A stretch of DNA of 64,000 nucleotides, taken from positions 1-64,000 of the forward strand of contig JAVKOQ010000113.1 in assembly GCA_031835245.1 (NCBI GenBank), in the 5' to 3' direction. The translations under genes were made by a program, and so were the position numbers. Positions within the stretch are counted from its first letter, which is position 1, and the number at the start of each line of letters is the position of its first letter. Shown in pieces: positions 35,322-46,055 of this stretch. Below the pieces are notes generated by a model. The model did not search any database, had not been told where the DNA came from, and was given only the letters and a program-made list of their open reading frames with translations. The DNA comes from Balamuthia mandrillaris. Taxonomy: Eukaryota > Discosea > Longamoebia > Balamuthiidae.

Positions 35322-36333
35322 ATGGCTGCTTCCAGTTCCACTCAACCACCACCAATCGACTTTCCAGCCTACATCGAAGCCAACAAGTCCCTGCTTCAGC
35401 CTCCCGTCTGCAACAAGCTCATCTATGCCAACCAACTCAAGGTAATGATCGTGGGCGGACCCAACATCAGGTCTGACTATCACATCGAGGAAGGAGAGGT
35501 ATGTTTCTTTCTTTCTTTTTTTTTTACAATGCGTTTCTTCTCTCATCTTTTTTAACGTTTCGTTTCGTTTTTATATTTTTTGTTATGTCTCATTTTTTTC
35601 ATCACAACAAAAACTTTATTTATTTTTCATAAAAAAACCAAAAAAAAAACCAAAAAAAAAAATAACAAAAATTCAACTAAACCACAAAAAAATAAATAAA
35701 TAATAACAATAACAAAAAAAAATAACAAAAAACAAACTAAACCACAAAAAAAATAAAAAAATACCAAAAACAAAAAAAAAATAACAAAAAAAATAAACAT
35801 ATAAATAACAGGAATTATTCTACCAGGTGAAAGGGGACATGCTCCTCAAGGTCATCGAGCAAGGCCGCCACAAGGACATTCCCATCAAGCAAGGCCAGCT
35901 CTTCCTCCTCCCGCCTCGCATCCCGCACTCGCCCCAACGCTTCGCCGACACCGTCGGCCTCGTCATCGAGCGGGAGAGAGCCCTCCGCGAGATCGATGGG
36001 CTTCGTTGGCACGTCCCAACTGCAGAGGGAGAAGGAGGAGAGGTGAAAGTGCTCTACGAGGAATACTTTCATTGCGAGGACCTGGGCACGCAGCTGAAGC
36101 CGGTGATAGAGAGGTTTCATGCCTCGGAGGCGCATAGGACGGGCGTGCCCAACCTGGAGGATGGGACGGTGCTGAGGGAGCCTCCCATTCGCATCGATAC
36201 CTCCACCGTTACAGCTTCTCCTGTTGGTTCGTTCTTATTCTTCATGCTTCGTTCTTCTTTCTTTCAACTACCTTCTTTCATTCTTATGCTTCTTTCTTCT
36301 TTCTTCGTCTTTCATTCTTTTTCTTGTCGCTGA

Positions 36334-36376
<43 letters not shown>

Positions 36377-36524
36377 TGGTAGGTTTGGAAGAATGGTTAC
36401 AAACGCATGAGGAAGAGCTGAAAGGAGGAAAGCCTGTCTCCATGTATGAAGGCAATGACTTTGACGTTGTCTTCTGTGGCCCTAACTCGACCTTTCACCG
36501 CCCACCTCACCCAAAAGAGGTTCT

Positions 36525-36603
<79 letters not shown>

Positions 36604-36876
36604 TCTGCTCTTTTTTAAAACAAACAAACAACAAAAACAAAGATATTCTTCTATCAATGGAAAGGAAATGGTACCGTGCAGGTAGATGAGGCAGAGGAAG
36701 GAACGAGGTTGTCTTCGCAACACATTCACTTGGTGTCTTCTCCTGATAAGGGCGTCGATGCAAAGGTAACCAGCCTTTCCACCTCTCTTTTTCTCCTTTT
36801 TTTTTCCCATTTGTGTTGAGTTTATCTTTTACAGTTTGATGAAGATGCTCTGTGCATGGTTCTAATGTGGAAATGA
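35322..36876 (+). CDS. HAAO: 3-hydroxyanthranilate 3,4-dioxygenase
   Basis: Exons 35322-35498, 35812-36226, 36383-36519, 36643-36765 and 36835-36876 give 297 residues, against 286 in human. Conservation is dense: [58 protein letters not shown] and DLGTQLKP. The Fe(II) ligands are visible as His and Glu in DYHIEEGEE and His in IPHSPQR. The enzyme opens 3-hydroxyanthranilate to the semialdehyde that forms quinolinate, the entry of the kynurenine route to NAD. A bicupin layout like the animal enzyme is clear, with a degenerate second cupin. Exon 1 is followed by an unusual A-rich intron, while later introns carry CT repeats. Confidence 0.96.
35560..35805 (+). repeat. A-rich imperfect repeat in intron 1 of the dioxygenase
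   Basis: About 240 bases of AATAACAAAAAA, AACCAAAAAAA and ACCACAAAAAA-type units on the coding strand, opposite to the pyrimidine-rich norm of introns in this window. Confidence 0.75.
36520..36600 (+). repeat. CT microsatellite in dioxygenase intron 3
   Basis: Around 70 bases of CT on the coding strand just after the donor; a similar tract lies before the acceptor of intron 2 (36335-36373). Confidence 0.85.
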
Positions 36877-37013
36877 GGAAACCACTAGTAAATAAATAAC
36901 TGAATCGACCAGTATGAAGACGAAAGAGCGAAGCAGGAACTGAGATGAGAGAAGATATAAACCATTCAACAGAACAGTTATCCCTCAACGAGCTTGTTGT
37001 TGATTCCTCCTCC

Positions 37014-39746
37014 TTATTCTTCTTCCAAGCGTCGAATGATTTCTGTGGCATACGCGTTCGTTTTGGTTGCGGGCATCAGTCCATCTTCTCTCATCCACTG
37101 TAACACACGACGACCACGGCTTTTCTCTTCTTCTCGATCTAGGCAATAGCTTAAGAACGTCACAAAACTCTTCACATCTGGCGCTAGCAAATTCGTAGTT
37201 GAGGGAGAGGAGGTAGAAGCTGCTCTTCGCATAATTTGAAGTATCTCCTCTGCTTCTTCAAATCTCTGGTTGATGAGACAAGCTTCGATGAAGGAATTGA
37301 GGTGATTTCCATCTAATGCTTCTTTATCGTCTCGTTTTTCTTCAGCAGAATTGTAGAGGAGTTGGGTGATGAGATCGGATTGCTCTTCTGCGTCGTCTTC
37401 TCGTTTAGTCTCCAAAACGGAGCCAGCAAAGAGATGTTGTGTTGCCAAAGAGCATCGAAGCAACAGAGCACGAAGAAGATGTCTGCACTGTTGCACGCTT
37501 CCTACTCGGCCGTAGAAATCCAACACATCATTGAAAAAGATATGATGGGAACATTGCCCCCCTTCTCCGTTGTTCATTTCATTTAAGACTCGAACCATTT
37601 CTTCTTCTGCCATTCTTATTATTCGTCTTCTCCCCTCCTCCGAAGAAGACGCAGAGTGAGAGAAGAAAGAAGCGAAACTGGTGGCAACGGCGTTGAACAG
37701 CGAGCCAAATGTAATGGTGGTGGGTTGAAGCTTATAATGCTGCGTCATCTCTCTGAAGAGGGACCATGCTTTGTTGTGGTCTTTGGCTAGTTTGCCAGCA
37801 GCCAGAATCAAAATGTTGAACGTCACCGCATCTTCCTTCAGTCTCCATCTCTGCTTTATCTCCTCTCTCAGAGCTTCCATTTGTTCCATCATCTCCTTTG
37901 CGCTTTGTTTCTCCTTGCCTTGTTGTTCTCTCTCTAAAGAGGCCACAGAAGAGGAAAAGGAATAAGTATTCGATCGTCGTTGAATGGTGGGATTGACGAA
38001 GTTGATGCAAGAAGAGAGGAGAGTGTTGAAGTGAATAAGGTTGGGCTTGCCTCCCTCCTCCACCATTCTCCGGAACCAACGCAACGCTGTTTCATGGTCT
38101 CCCTTCTTTGCATAAAAGTTGAGAATGGAGCCATAGAGAACACCAAATTGCTGTCCATTTGAAGATGAACCAGAAAGGAGAGGAAGAATAGTTTGTTCTA
38201 GCAGTTGCTCTCCTTGTGGCAAGAGATGCTCGATGTTGTTGGCGCAGTGAGAAAGAAGAATGCTAAAAGTGTAAGAATTTGGGGGTGGTAAGACTGCGTC
38301 TGCATCTTTGTCTTCTTTGCTCTTCTTCATACGATGATAAAAGTCGAACATCATTAAACTTTCTTGGTCTTCACCCGCTTTTCGTTCGCTACCAAGTGAA
38401 GAATACAAACGAGAAAGAGTTTGAAGAAAGGTGTTGCAATGTTGAATGTTAACACGGCGAAGACGAATGAGTTCTTCTATCCATCGGACAGCCTCTTCTC
38501 TGTTAGGACACCCTCGAATGATGATTCCATAACTGACTTCGTTCGGATAAAGCTTCTCGTTCTTCTTCTCTGCTTCCTCGTTTTCTTGTCGTTGTTGGAC
38601 AAAGAGTTGATGAGCTTCCTCCCACCGTCCACTCTTGACGAGAAGGTCCAACAGTACGTTCCACACTTGAACGTTACTTTTGAAAGAGCTTCGTCCTTTC
38701 TTGTTTGTCGTTTTTTCCTTCTCCTTCTCCCCTGCTTCTTCTCTTTCTTCCTCCTTCATGTAAGCATACACCTGCTTCACATTCTGCAACACGTTCTCCA
38801 TTTCTTGTTCCTCTTCTTCCAGCTGCTTCTTCTTCTCTATCCTCCTCGTTTGCTTGTCGTGAAGCTGTTGCAGAAGAGGAGAAGCGGACTGCAACAGATG
38901 AGTGTAGAGAAACGTGTCCCTCTGGATGTTGTTCTGCTTCATCGCCTCCCAAACGGCCAGGCTCTGTTCCCATCTTCTTCTGCTCCTTCTCCTTCTTTTG
39001 CTGGCTTCTTCGTCCGCTTTACTCTTCTCCGCATCTTCTCTCAACAGCTGAATGAGCTGAGAGCACAGAAAGGCATTGTTGTTGCTCGTCGTAAAGACTT
39101 TGGGATGGAGCATCAACGCCAACAGTGCTTCCACTCGTTCTTCCTCCTCTCTGCGTTCGTTTTGTGGAATTGAAAGAGAAGAAAGAGAAGAGGAAGAAGA
39201 AAGAAGGGAGTTGGAGAGTTGTTGGCGAAGGAGAAGAAGGAGGTGATAGAAGTAGTTGGGATGAGCGGCAGAACGAAGGGTGAGAGTTTTGAGAGCATCG
39301 CTGTCCTTCTGCTTCTCCTTCTTCGTTTTCTCCGGTCCCTCTTCCTCTTCTTCTTTGGAGGCAAGAAAGGCTTGTCGGCATCGAGTGAGCAGTTGGTTCA
39401 CGTCGTGGTGGTTGGGGCTCCGGTGGAAGCTGGTGTAAGAGGTCAGAGGGCGTCCTCCTCCTCCTCCTATGTGAGAAGCAGCAGTCGTAGGCCTACGAGG
39501 AAAGCAACGTTCGGGACGGAGAAGGAGAGGCGGAGGGAGAAGAAAGAAAGGAGAAGAAGAGGTGCCTCGGAACAAAGAGGAAGAAGAAGAAGCAGAAAAA
39601 GTCGCTCGTCGACCAGAGGTCGAGAGAGAGGCTTGCGTCGGGAGAAGACAAAGGTTGCAGCAACAACAACAAAAACGACCACGACTGGTCCTCGTGGTAT
39701 CGACAGGAGCGAGCCGAAGGGACCGCCCAAACGTTGCTCTCTTCAT
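37014..39746 (-). CDS. PPR-like organelle RNA-binding protein, copy 2
   Basis: A single exon of 910 residues on the minus strand, paralogous to the gene at 10540-13413. Shared segments include HPNYFYHLLLLLRQQ (HPNYFYRLLQLLKNE in copy 1), LALMLHPKVFTTSNNNAF, VWNVLLDLLVKSGRWEEAHQLF, LNFYAKKGDHETALRWFRRM, LAAGKLAKDHNKAWSLFREM and the closing RRLEEE. The Arg- and Ser-rich start looks like a mitochondrial presequence. Copy 1 has an intron after its presequence region and copy 2 has none, so one intron was gained or lost. Function as an organelle RNA-binding protein is inferred from the helical-repeat type; repeats are degenerate and would need a profile search. Confidence 0.85.
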   Translation of the reverse strand: MKRATFGRSLRLAPVDTTRTSRGRFCCCCCNLCLLPTQASLSTSGRRATFSASSSSSLFRGTSSSPFFLLPPPLLLRPERCFPRRPTTAASHIGGGGGRPLTSYTSFHRSPNHHDVNQLLTRCRQAFLASKEEEEEGPEKTKKEKQKDSDALKTLTLRSAAHPNYFYHLLLLLRQQLSNSLLSSSSSLSSLSIPQNERREEEERVEALLALMLHPKVFTTSNNNAFLCSQLIQLLREDAEKSKADEEASKRRRRSRRRWEQSLAVWEAMKQNNIQRDTFLYTHLLQSASPLLQQLHDKQTRRIEKKKQLEEEEQEMENVLQNVKQVYAYMKEEEREEAGEKEKEKTTNKKGRSSFKSNVQVWNVLLDLLVKSGRWEEAHQLFVQQRQENEEAEKKNEKLYPNEVSYGIIIRGCPNREEAVRWIEELIRLRRVNIQHCNTFLQTLSRLYSSLGSERKAGEDQESLMMFDFYHRMKKSKEDKDADAVLPPPNSYTFSILLSHCANNIEHLLPQGEQLLEQTILPLLSGSSSNGQQFGVLYGSILNFYAKKGDHETALRWFRRMVEEGGKPNLIHFNTLLSSCINFVNPTIQRRSNTYSFSSSVASLEREQQGKEKQSAKEMMEQMEALREEIKQRWRLKEDAVTFNILILAAGKLAKDHNKAWSLFREMTQHYKLQPTTITFGSLFNAVATSFASFFSHSASSSEEGRRRIIRMAEEEMVRVLNEMNNGEGGQCSHHIFFNDVLDFYGRVGSVQQCRHLLRALLLRCSLATQHLFAGSVLETKREDDAEEQSDLITQLLYNSAEEKRDDKEALDGNHLNSFIEACLINQRFEEAEEILQIMRRAASTSSPSTTNLLAPDVKSFVTFLSYCLDREEEKSRGRRVLQWMREDGLMPATKTNAYATEIIRRLEEE

Positions 39747-39974
39747 CTTTCTCTTTTTTTTTTTTCACATTTTTCACGACGACATGATTGTCGACAGAAA
39801 TGTGTCGACACTAAGTCAAACGAAATTTCCGGCGATTTGCTCTGTTCCTGGGACGACATGACAACTGGTCGACAAAATATTTCGGAGAACTGAATTCTCC
39901 GAGGAGGTGACGTCAGCTTTAAGTCGGTCAAACAATGAAGGAAAAAAATAAAAGAGAGAAGAAGAACCCTACAG
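39747..39974. promoter_or_regulatory. bidirectional promoter with three GTCGAC sites and a CRE
   Basis: The 228 bases between the starts of the PPR-like copy 2 (-) and acyl-CoA oxidase (+) hold GTCGAC at 39790, 39804 and 39868, and TGACGTCA at 39908-39915. Spacing and content mirror the 220-base promoter of PPR-like copy 1. Confidence 0.6.
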
Positions 39975-41178
39975 ATGAGCACCCAGCCGACCCCGTCGCC
40001 GCCGCCGCCGAGGAACAAGGAGATGGAAAGCCTGGCCCGTGAACGCCAAAGCTGCCCCTTTGCAGTGCGTCAGATGACTCACCTCATCAACAGCGGCGAA
40101 CAGAACACCCGTCTCATTGTGCGTACCTAAAACGCGACGGCAAATTTTGATTTTAATTTTTTTTCTGGCTGAGTGGGGGTTTTTTCTTTTCGAACGGTAT
40201 GTAGGAAAAGGCAGCGCTGCTTATCGAAAGAGACCCGCAGCTGGTGCTCAAAGACTTTTTCGACCATTCACGACCTGAAGCTCGTCGCTTGTAAGTCGCT
40301 GCTCTTCTCTCGCTTCTCTCTCTCTGATCTTTGCTCTCTCTCTCTCTCTCTCTCTCTCTCGCGTTCTCTCCTCTCTTCTCTAGCACCTTTGCTTGCGTTA
40401 ACAACAACAAACAAAAAGATGTATGGCACAAATCCTTCGCTCCGTGCAGGTGCGCAAAGCCCTCAAAGACCCTCACCTCATCGCCGCCTTCAACCACGTC
40501 ATGAACAGCTACGACCGCGGCTACAGCATGCGCCTCTACGTGCACGACACGCTCTTTCGCGAGAGCATCTTCACCCACGGCACCCCGCAGCAGTGGCAGC
40601 AATGGAAGGAGCCCATCGAGAGCATGCAGGTCATCGGCTGCTTCGCCATGACGGAGCTCGGCCACAGCTCCTTCTTGAGAGGGGTGGAGACGACGGCCAC
40701 CTATGACAGGGCTGCCAGGGAGTTTGTGATCAACAGCCCGACCATCACTGCCGCCAAGTGGTGGATTGGCATGGCAGGAGAGACGGCCACCCATACCGTT
40801 GCCTTGTGTCGACTTTTGGTGGATGGTTCGTTTGTGTTTGTTGGTTCTTTTCTTTGTTCTTGTTATTTCTTCGTTTCCTTTCTTGCTTTCTCTTTCTGTT
40901 ATTTCTTTCATTTCTTCTCGTTTCTTTCATCTTGTTATTTCTTCATAACATTACAACACGAATAGGAGAGGATAAGGGATTACAGTGGTTCATAGTGCCA
41001 CTGCGCAGTCGCACCACTGGACATTTGCTGCCAGGAGTGGCGTGCGGAGACATTGGCGCCAAAATGGGCAGAAATGGGCTTGACAACGGTTGGATTCTCT
41101 TCACCCAAGTTCGCGTTCCTCTTGAGAACATGTTGATGAAATGGGCACAACTTACGCCTGATGTTCGTATTTGCTTTT

Positions 41179-41219
<41 letters not shown>

Positions 41220-42691
41220 TAACGGAAAAAATACCAGGGCAAGTTTTCTTCTCCTCCTAATCCACAATTGGCCTACAATACTCTCATTGGAGAACGCATC
41301 TTTGCGGTACATATCAATTCCTTCCTCCTTTTCCTTCTTCACTCTCTCTCTCTCTCTCCCCCTTTGCATCTTGTTTCTAACAATAACATAAAAAAGTTAT
41401 TGGCGATGTCGGATCAAATAAGGCAAGCGGTTACCATAGCAGTTCGTTATGGTGCCGTTCGCCGTCAGGGAAGCAAAGACCAAGCCATATTGGACTACCA
41501 ATCTCACCAATATCAGCTTGTCCCGATCGTTGCCACTGGCTATGCCCTTCACTTTGTATCTCGCAGCTTGTTGGCTGCTTGGAACGACCAGTTGGAGCAT
41601 CAGAACGAACCGGCACGCAGAGAAGGCTTTCTGAAGTCCCTTTCTGACTATCACGGTAAGTTACCTCTTTCTTTTTCTTTGCTTTTCGCATGTCTTTCGT
41701 AACAACTAAAACAAAAACTATAAATAAACAGGCATAAGTGCAGGACTGAAGGCCGCTTTGGGCTGGTGGACAGCGGATGGGCTGGAGACGGTGCGAAGAA
41801 CTATGGGCGGGCACGGCTACAGCGCCTACAACGCTATCGCTGGGCAGATCGCCGACTTTGGCGTCATCACCACTGGAGGCGGCGATAACATCGTTCTCGC
41901 TCAGCAATGCGCTCGTTACTTGCTTTCTTCTTTGAAGAGGTACTCTCCTTACATTCTTCCCAACGTGGACATATTTTCTAAAATTTCTTCGCTTTTACCA
42001 CAGAGCGTATCAAGGCAAAGAGTTGACTGGTTCAGTCTTATACTTTACGCAGCTGGAGACTATCCTTCAAAAGCAGAAGCTCACGTCTTCCAATTCAGCC
42101 CTCTCCATCGAGGACCTTCTTCAAGCTTTGCAATGGCTAACCCTTAAGCATCTCTCCACCGTTGCACTCATCTTCCAGCAAGCTCTCTCTAACCAACATG
42201 CCGACAAAGAGCAAGTTTGGAACGATCACATGATGGAGCTCGTTTCTTGCGCTCGTCTCCACAGCTGGTACTTTGTTGCTCAACAATTCGCCGACACCAT
42301 TCTTCAATTTCGTCAACAGAACAACAACCATCAACTCGTTGAACCGTTGGAGCAATTGCTGAGAGTTGTTTTGCTCTCTCGTGTGAATGCGGAGATGAAC
42401 TTGTTTTTGGAGTACGAGTACTTGAATGCCGCTCAGTCGAAACTCGTTCGACAACAACTTTTGGAGAGGTGCAGACAAGTGAGAACCTATGTCGTCGGTT
42501 TGGTGGACGCTTTCAACTATCCGGATTGGATTCTAAAGTCCCCGATGGGCTGCTATGACGGGAACATCTACGAGAAGTACTTTGATACGCTGCGCAAGGC
42601 TCCCAACGGAGGAGGAGAAAGACCGGCCTACTGGGAGGAGTTCATCGCACCGCTTACGAATCCTTCTCCTGCTCAGCGCGCCAGCCTCTAA
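39975..42691 (+). CDS. acyl-CoA oxidase
   Basis: Exons 39975-40118, 40205-40290, 40419-40825, 40966-41162, 41238-41306, 41397-41655, 41732-41939 and 42004-42691 give 685 residues, the usual size. Family marks: HPTFxR-like LFRESIFTHGTPQQW, the FAD-binding GCFAMTELGHSSFLRGVETT, AAKWWIGMAGETATH, VPLRSRTTGHLLPGVACGDI, and RYGAVRRQG. The enzyme does the first, H2O2-forming step of peroxisomal beta-oxidation. The C-terminus ends ASL, not a standard PTS1; a PTS2 is not evident either, so targeting may be weak or piggy-backed. It shares a short promoter with the PPR-like gene 2. Confidence 0.94.
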
Positions 42692-42838
42692 AGAGGAACG
42701 AATCTCTCTGTACTTTCTATAGAATTTTTTTGTTGTTCGCAGAAACCATCGATGATGCTATTTCTTGTCCATTCCTTCTTCCTTCTTTGAAGTTTATCAA
42801 CTCTCTTGTGCCTTTGCGTGAGTCTTCGACAACTGCTC

Positions 42839-43800
42839 TCACTTTTTGTGCAATTCAGCGGCCGTGAAGAGCGAAAGCCGCAGTTCGTCCACGCCTATCC
42901 TTTCTTTGACGCTGGTTACATGCAGGAACGGCGAGCAGAACGGAAATTGGTCCAGTCGACGTTGTAACTTTTGGATGAGGTTTGCGAGGTCAGTGCTCTT
43001 CACCTTGTCTGTTTTGGTTATTATCAACTTGAATGAAAAATGAGCAAAACAAAGAGAAGAAGTGAAGAGATAACGAAAACGAAAGAAGAGAAGAACGAGT
43101 GCAGAGAATGAGAAAAAGAGAGGAGAGAAGAAGTAAAACAAAACTTGGAAAGGAATAGCGTTGGCGTTCAACAGTTGCATCAGTTGTTTGTCGAACCGCA
43201 GTACTCCACGACGAGCATCCAACAACACACAAACCCGCTTCAGGCTTTTGTTGTTTGTTTGTATGTGAGAAAAGAATACAAGACAAAAAACAAATAAACA
43301 AGAACAAGAACAAATGTAGGAGAAGCCAGAGGAGAACGTACGTTCCCCTGGTAAGAAGATATGTCTCGATGAAACGGACCCAATGAACGACAGTGGCAAC
43401 AGGAGCATCTGCATAGCCGTATCCCGGCAGGTCCACCAGACGTATTGCACCTTCTCCCGCCTCGAAAAAGTTGATCGTTTGTGTTCGTCCCTTTAAAAGA
43501 ATAATCGTTATAAGTATTGTTTGAATAAAAACAAAAAGGAGAACGGAAGAAGAAGGAAGAAGAGAGAAGAAAGAACAAAGAAGAACAAGAAGAACAAAGA
43601 ACAAAGAAGAAGAACGAACCGGAGTTGAAGAAGTCTTTGCAAGACCGGGTTTCTGCATTACAGCATTCAGCAAAGAAGACTTTCCAACATTGGACCGGCC
43701 TGCAAAAGCCACCTAAGTTAACAACAGCACAACCAGAAGGCACGCGTTAGATGCGCAGAACGAAGAGTGAGAGAAGAACGGCGAGGAAAAGAGAGGAACG

Positions 43801-43832
<32 letters not shown>

Positions 43833-44478
43833 AGGGAGAGGGAGAGGGAGAGGGAGAGGGAGAGGGAGAGGGAGAGGAGAGGGAGGGGAGAGGGAGAGGG
43901 AGAGGGAGAGGGAGAGGGAGAGGGAGGGAGAGGGAGAGGGAAGAAAGGAGAGAAGGTACTTCAGGGATGTTGGTGGCTGGAAACTGTTCCTCTTTGCCGG
44001 TGGCGAGGACGAACCTTGCTTCCCTGGTGAGCGCATCGTTGGCCTTCCTCAAGAGTCTCATGTCATCGTCTCCCTCCAACCGAAACACTTTGAACTGTCG
44101 CTTTGTTGAAGAAGAAGAATCCGTTTGCTGCTGAGAGGTAGTAACCTCCTGGTTGAGATGGTTAAGATGGTTGACGAAGCCCAAAAGTCGACTTGCTTTA
44201 CGTTTTTTCTTTTTATGAAGAGAAAAAGGAGGAGGAGGAGGAGAAGAAGGTGCTGATGATGGAGGAGGAAGAGGAGGAGCAGAGACAGATGATGAGAGAA
44301 ATGTTCTTTGCAACTGGCGTTCTGTGGTCGTGCACATGAAAAGGGCTGTTGGGGCGAACCTGTTGCTGCTGCACCTACCACGCAGCGGTGCGGTCGTTTG
44401 TTGCAACAAGAAGGGCACCACCTGCCGTGCTCTCCCTCCACACCGCCACCACCAGAACTGTTCTGCGCCGCTTCTCAT
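42839..44478 (-). CDS. EngB/YihA-type GTPase (GTPBP8), mitochondrial
   Basis: Minus exons 44478-43960, 43712-43620, 43490-43342, 43244-43145 and 43027-42839 close to 349 residues. After about 170 residues of basic, Ser/Pro-rich leader (likely organelle targeting) comes the TrmE-Era-EngB GTPase: G1 GRSNVGKSS (178-186), G2 in GRTQTINFF, G3 DLPGYGYAD (224-232), VLLDARRG, and G4 TKTDK (291-295). EngB assists assembly of the large ribosomal subunit in bacteria; the eukaryotic homologue GTPBP8 works on the mitochondrial ribosome. The first intron is a GA-rich (CT on the coding strand) microsatellite of about 130 bases. Confidence 0.94.
43800..43945 (-). repeat. GAGAGG microsatellite in GTPBP8 intron 1
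   Basis: Tandem GAGAGG/GAGGGA units on the plus strand (CT-rich on the coding strand) filling much of the intron between 43713 and 43959. Confidence 0.85.
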
Positions 44479-44708
44479 CTTTCTTTTCTTTTCTTTAGCG
44501 CTCTCCTCTCCTCTCTCCTCTCCTCTCCCGTGCCCATAAATACGGTCGACATTCGTCGACGATAAATATTATCTTGTCGACATTTCCATTACTTCTCTCC
44601 TGTCCGCTCTCCTCTCCTTGATCTTTGAGGGAAAACTGCTCCTTTTGACATGGTTTTATGCACAATGTGACCAAGATTGTAATGTGTTCGTTTGGCTATT
44701 CCACTCAT
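44479..44708. promoter_or_regulatory. promoter region of the GTPBP8 gene with three GTCGAC sites
   Basis: GTCGAC at 44545-44550, 44555-44560 and 44576-44581, within 105 bases upstream of the GTPBP8 start (minus strand). The remainder is the 3' flank of the coiled-coil gene. Confidence 0.5.
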
Positions 44709-45667
44709 TCACGTTCGATCACCTCGGAGAGAGCTTCGACGTTGTCTGGCGTACCAAGCCCTGATGCAGGCGGACACCTTCCTCATCTCATCCTTGGCCA
44801 CCTTGGCCTTCATCCTCTCCAGCTCGACCAACAGCTTTCCGCTGAAGAACAGCTTGTTCTCTCCAAATCTGACCTGCTCTTCGTCCAACTGCCAGCCTCC
44901 TTCTTCTTTGACGCGCATCAAATGCTCCACCAAGCTTTTCACTCTCTTCTTTGCCTCTTGCACCGACAGCTCTTCTTCCTCCCGTCCTCTTTCCTCCACG
45001 GGCAGCAAAATGAAGTAGCCAGCCCAAAACTCAGCAAAAGGAACTCGATGAGGGTAGCTGCCCATTAATAGCTGGTCCTGAGCCGTGTCCTCCTCCTCGG
45101 CGGCGCTAACCCAGGTGGGTTTGGCCAGCAGCAAAGACTCAAAGCGAGAGTCCACGGGGGCAGCTTTGGAGGCAGCCAGCTTTTGTGCCGCTCTCTCCTG
45201 CTCACGGGCCAGCTGCTCCTTCTTCCTCCTGCGCTCCTCCGCCCGTTGCTCTGCCTTTTGTTTGGCCTCCTGTTGAGCCTCTTCCAGTTGAAGTTGTTCC
45301 AGAGCTTCCAGCTCTGCATTGTGTTGGCTCTCTTGCTCTTGCTCTTGCTGGGCTGCCTCTTCGCGTTGTTTGGCTTGCTCCTCCAATTCGATAACTCGTT
45401 GCCTTCTTCTCGCTTTACGCTCTGCCAAAGTTTCTCCTGACTGCGCGTGGAAGCACGCTTTCAAAAGTCAGAAAGAAAGGAAAGACAGCAAACAAGTAAA
45501 CAAGAGAAAGGAGAGAGAAAAAAGAGAACCGTAAGAACGTCTTGGGAGAGGGTGCGTTCGGGTTGTTGCTTTCCTCCCTCCGGGGTGCCTTGCTCTTTCC
45601 TCAATTCCTCCTCCCTTCGCTTCCTTCGTTCCTCTCTTGCCAATCTTCTCGCCTCAACCTCATCCAT
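44709..45667 (-). CDS. coiled-coil protein, family not recognised
   Basis: Minus exons 45667-45530 and 45440-44709 give 289 residues. Residues 1-30 and about 50-140 are nearly continuous charged helix (RRLAREERRKRREEEL, then long Glu/Gln/Ala/Arg stretches) predicting a long coiled coil or single alpha helix. The C-terminal third is more globular (HRVPFAEFWAGYFILLPVEE, KLLVELERMKAKVAKDEMRK, CIRAWYARQRRSSL). No signal peptide, membrane segment or catalytic motif is visible. Function unknown. Confidence 0.75.
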
Positions 45668-45779
45668 TGCGTGAGCTCAAACAAACAACAAAAGCCAAAA
45701 GCAACGTTTGTCCAAAAGGAAATTATGACTGCAATATAGAACGCTATATTACTCCTTTGGTGTCGTGTCGTCATGCAAG

Positions 45780-45818
<39 letters not shown>

Positions 45819-46055
45819 AGTAACTGAAGGCGACAACACCATCACGCTTTTTTTTCTATGTTGGTATTCCCTTTCATAAATATCTCGTTGCTCACTCTCT
45901 TCTTCATTGTTCTCTTCATCTCTCCCTTTTGTGTCTTTGAAAAGTCAGCAAGACAAAAGGAAGAGCAACACTCTCTCGTCTGGCCCCTTCAACAAGGAAA
46001 CAAGTGGAACGGATGGAGCGGGTGGTGAGAGAAAGATCACCTTTTTTTTTTCTTT
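45668..46055. other. intergenic with GA microsatellite
   Basis: GA repeat at 45780-45818 and pyrimidine-rich sequence, the leader of the coiled-coil gene and 3' flank of the alkyl-DHAP synthase gene. No gene. Confidence 0.45.

Noticed and set aside
43751-44134. Plus-strand Glu/Arg-Gly frames over the GAGAGG repeat
   Set aside because: Artefact of an intronic microsatellite inside the minus-strand GTPBP8 gene.
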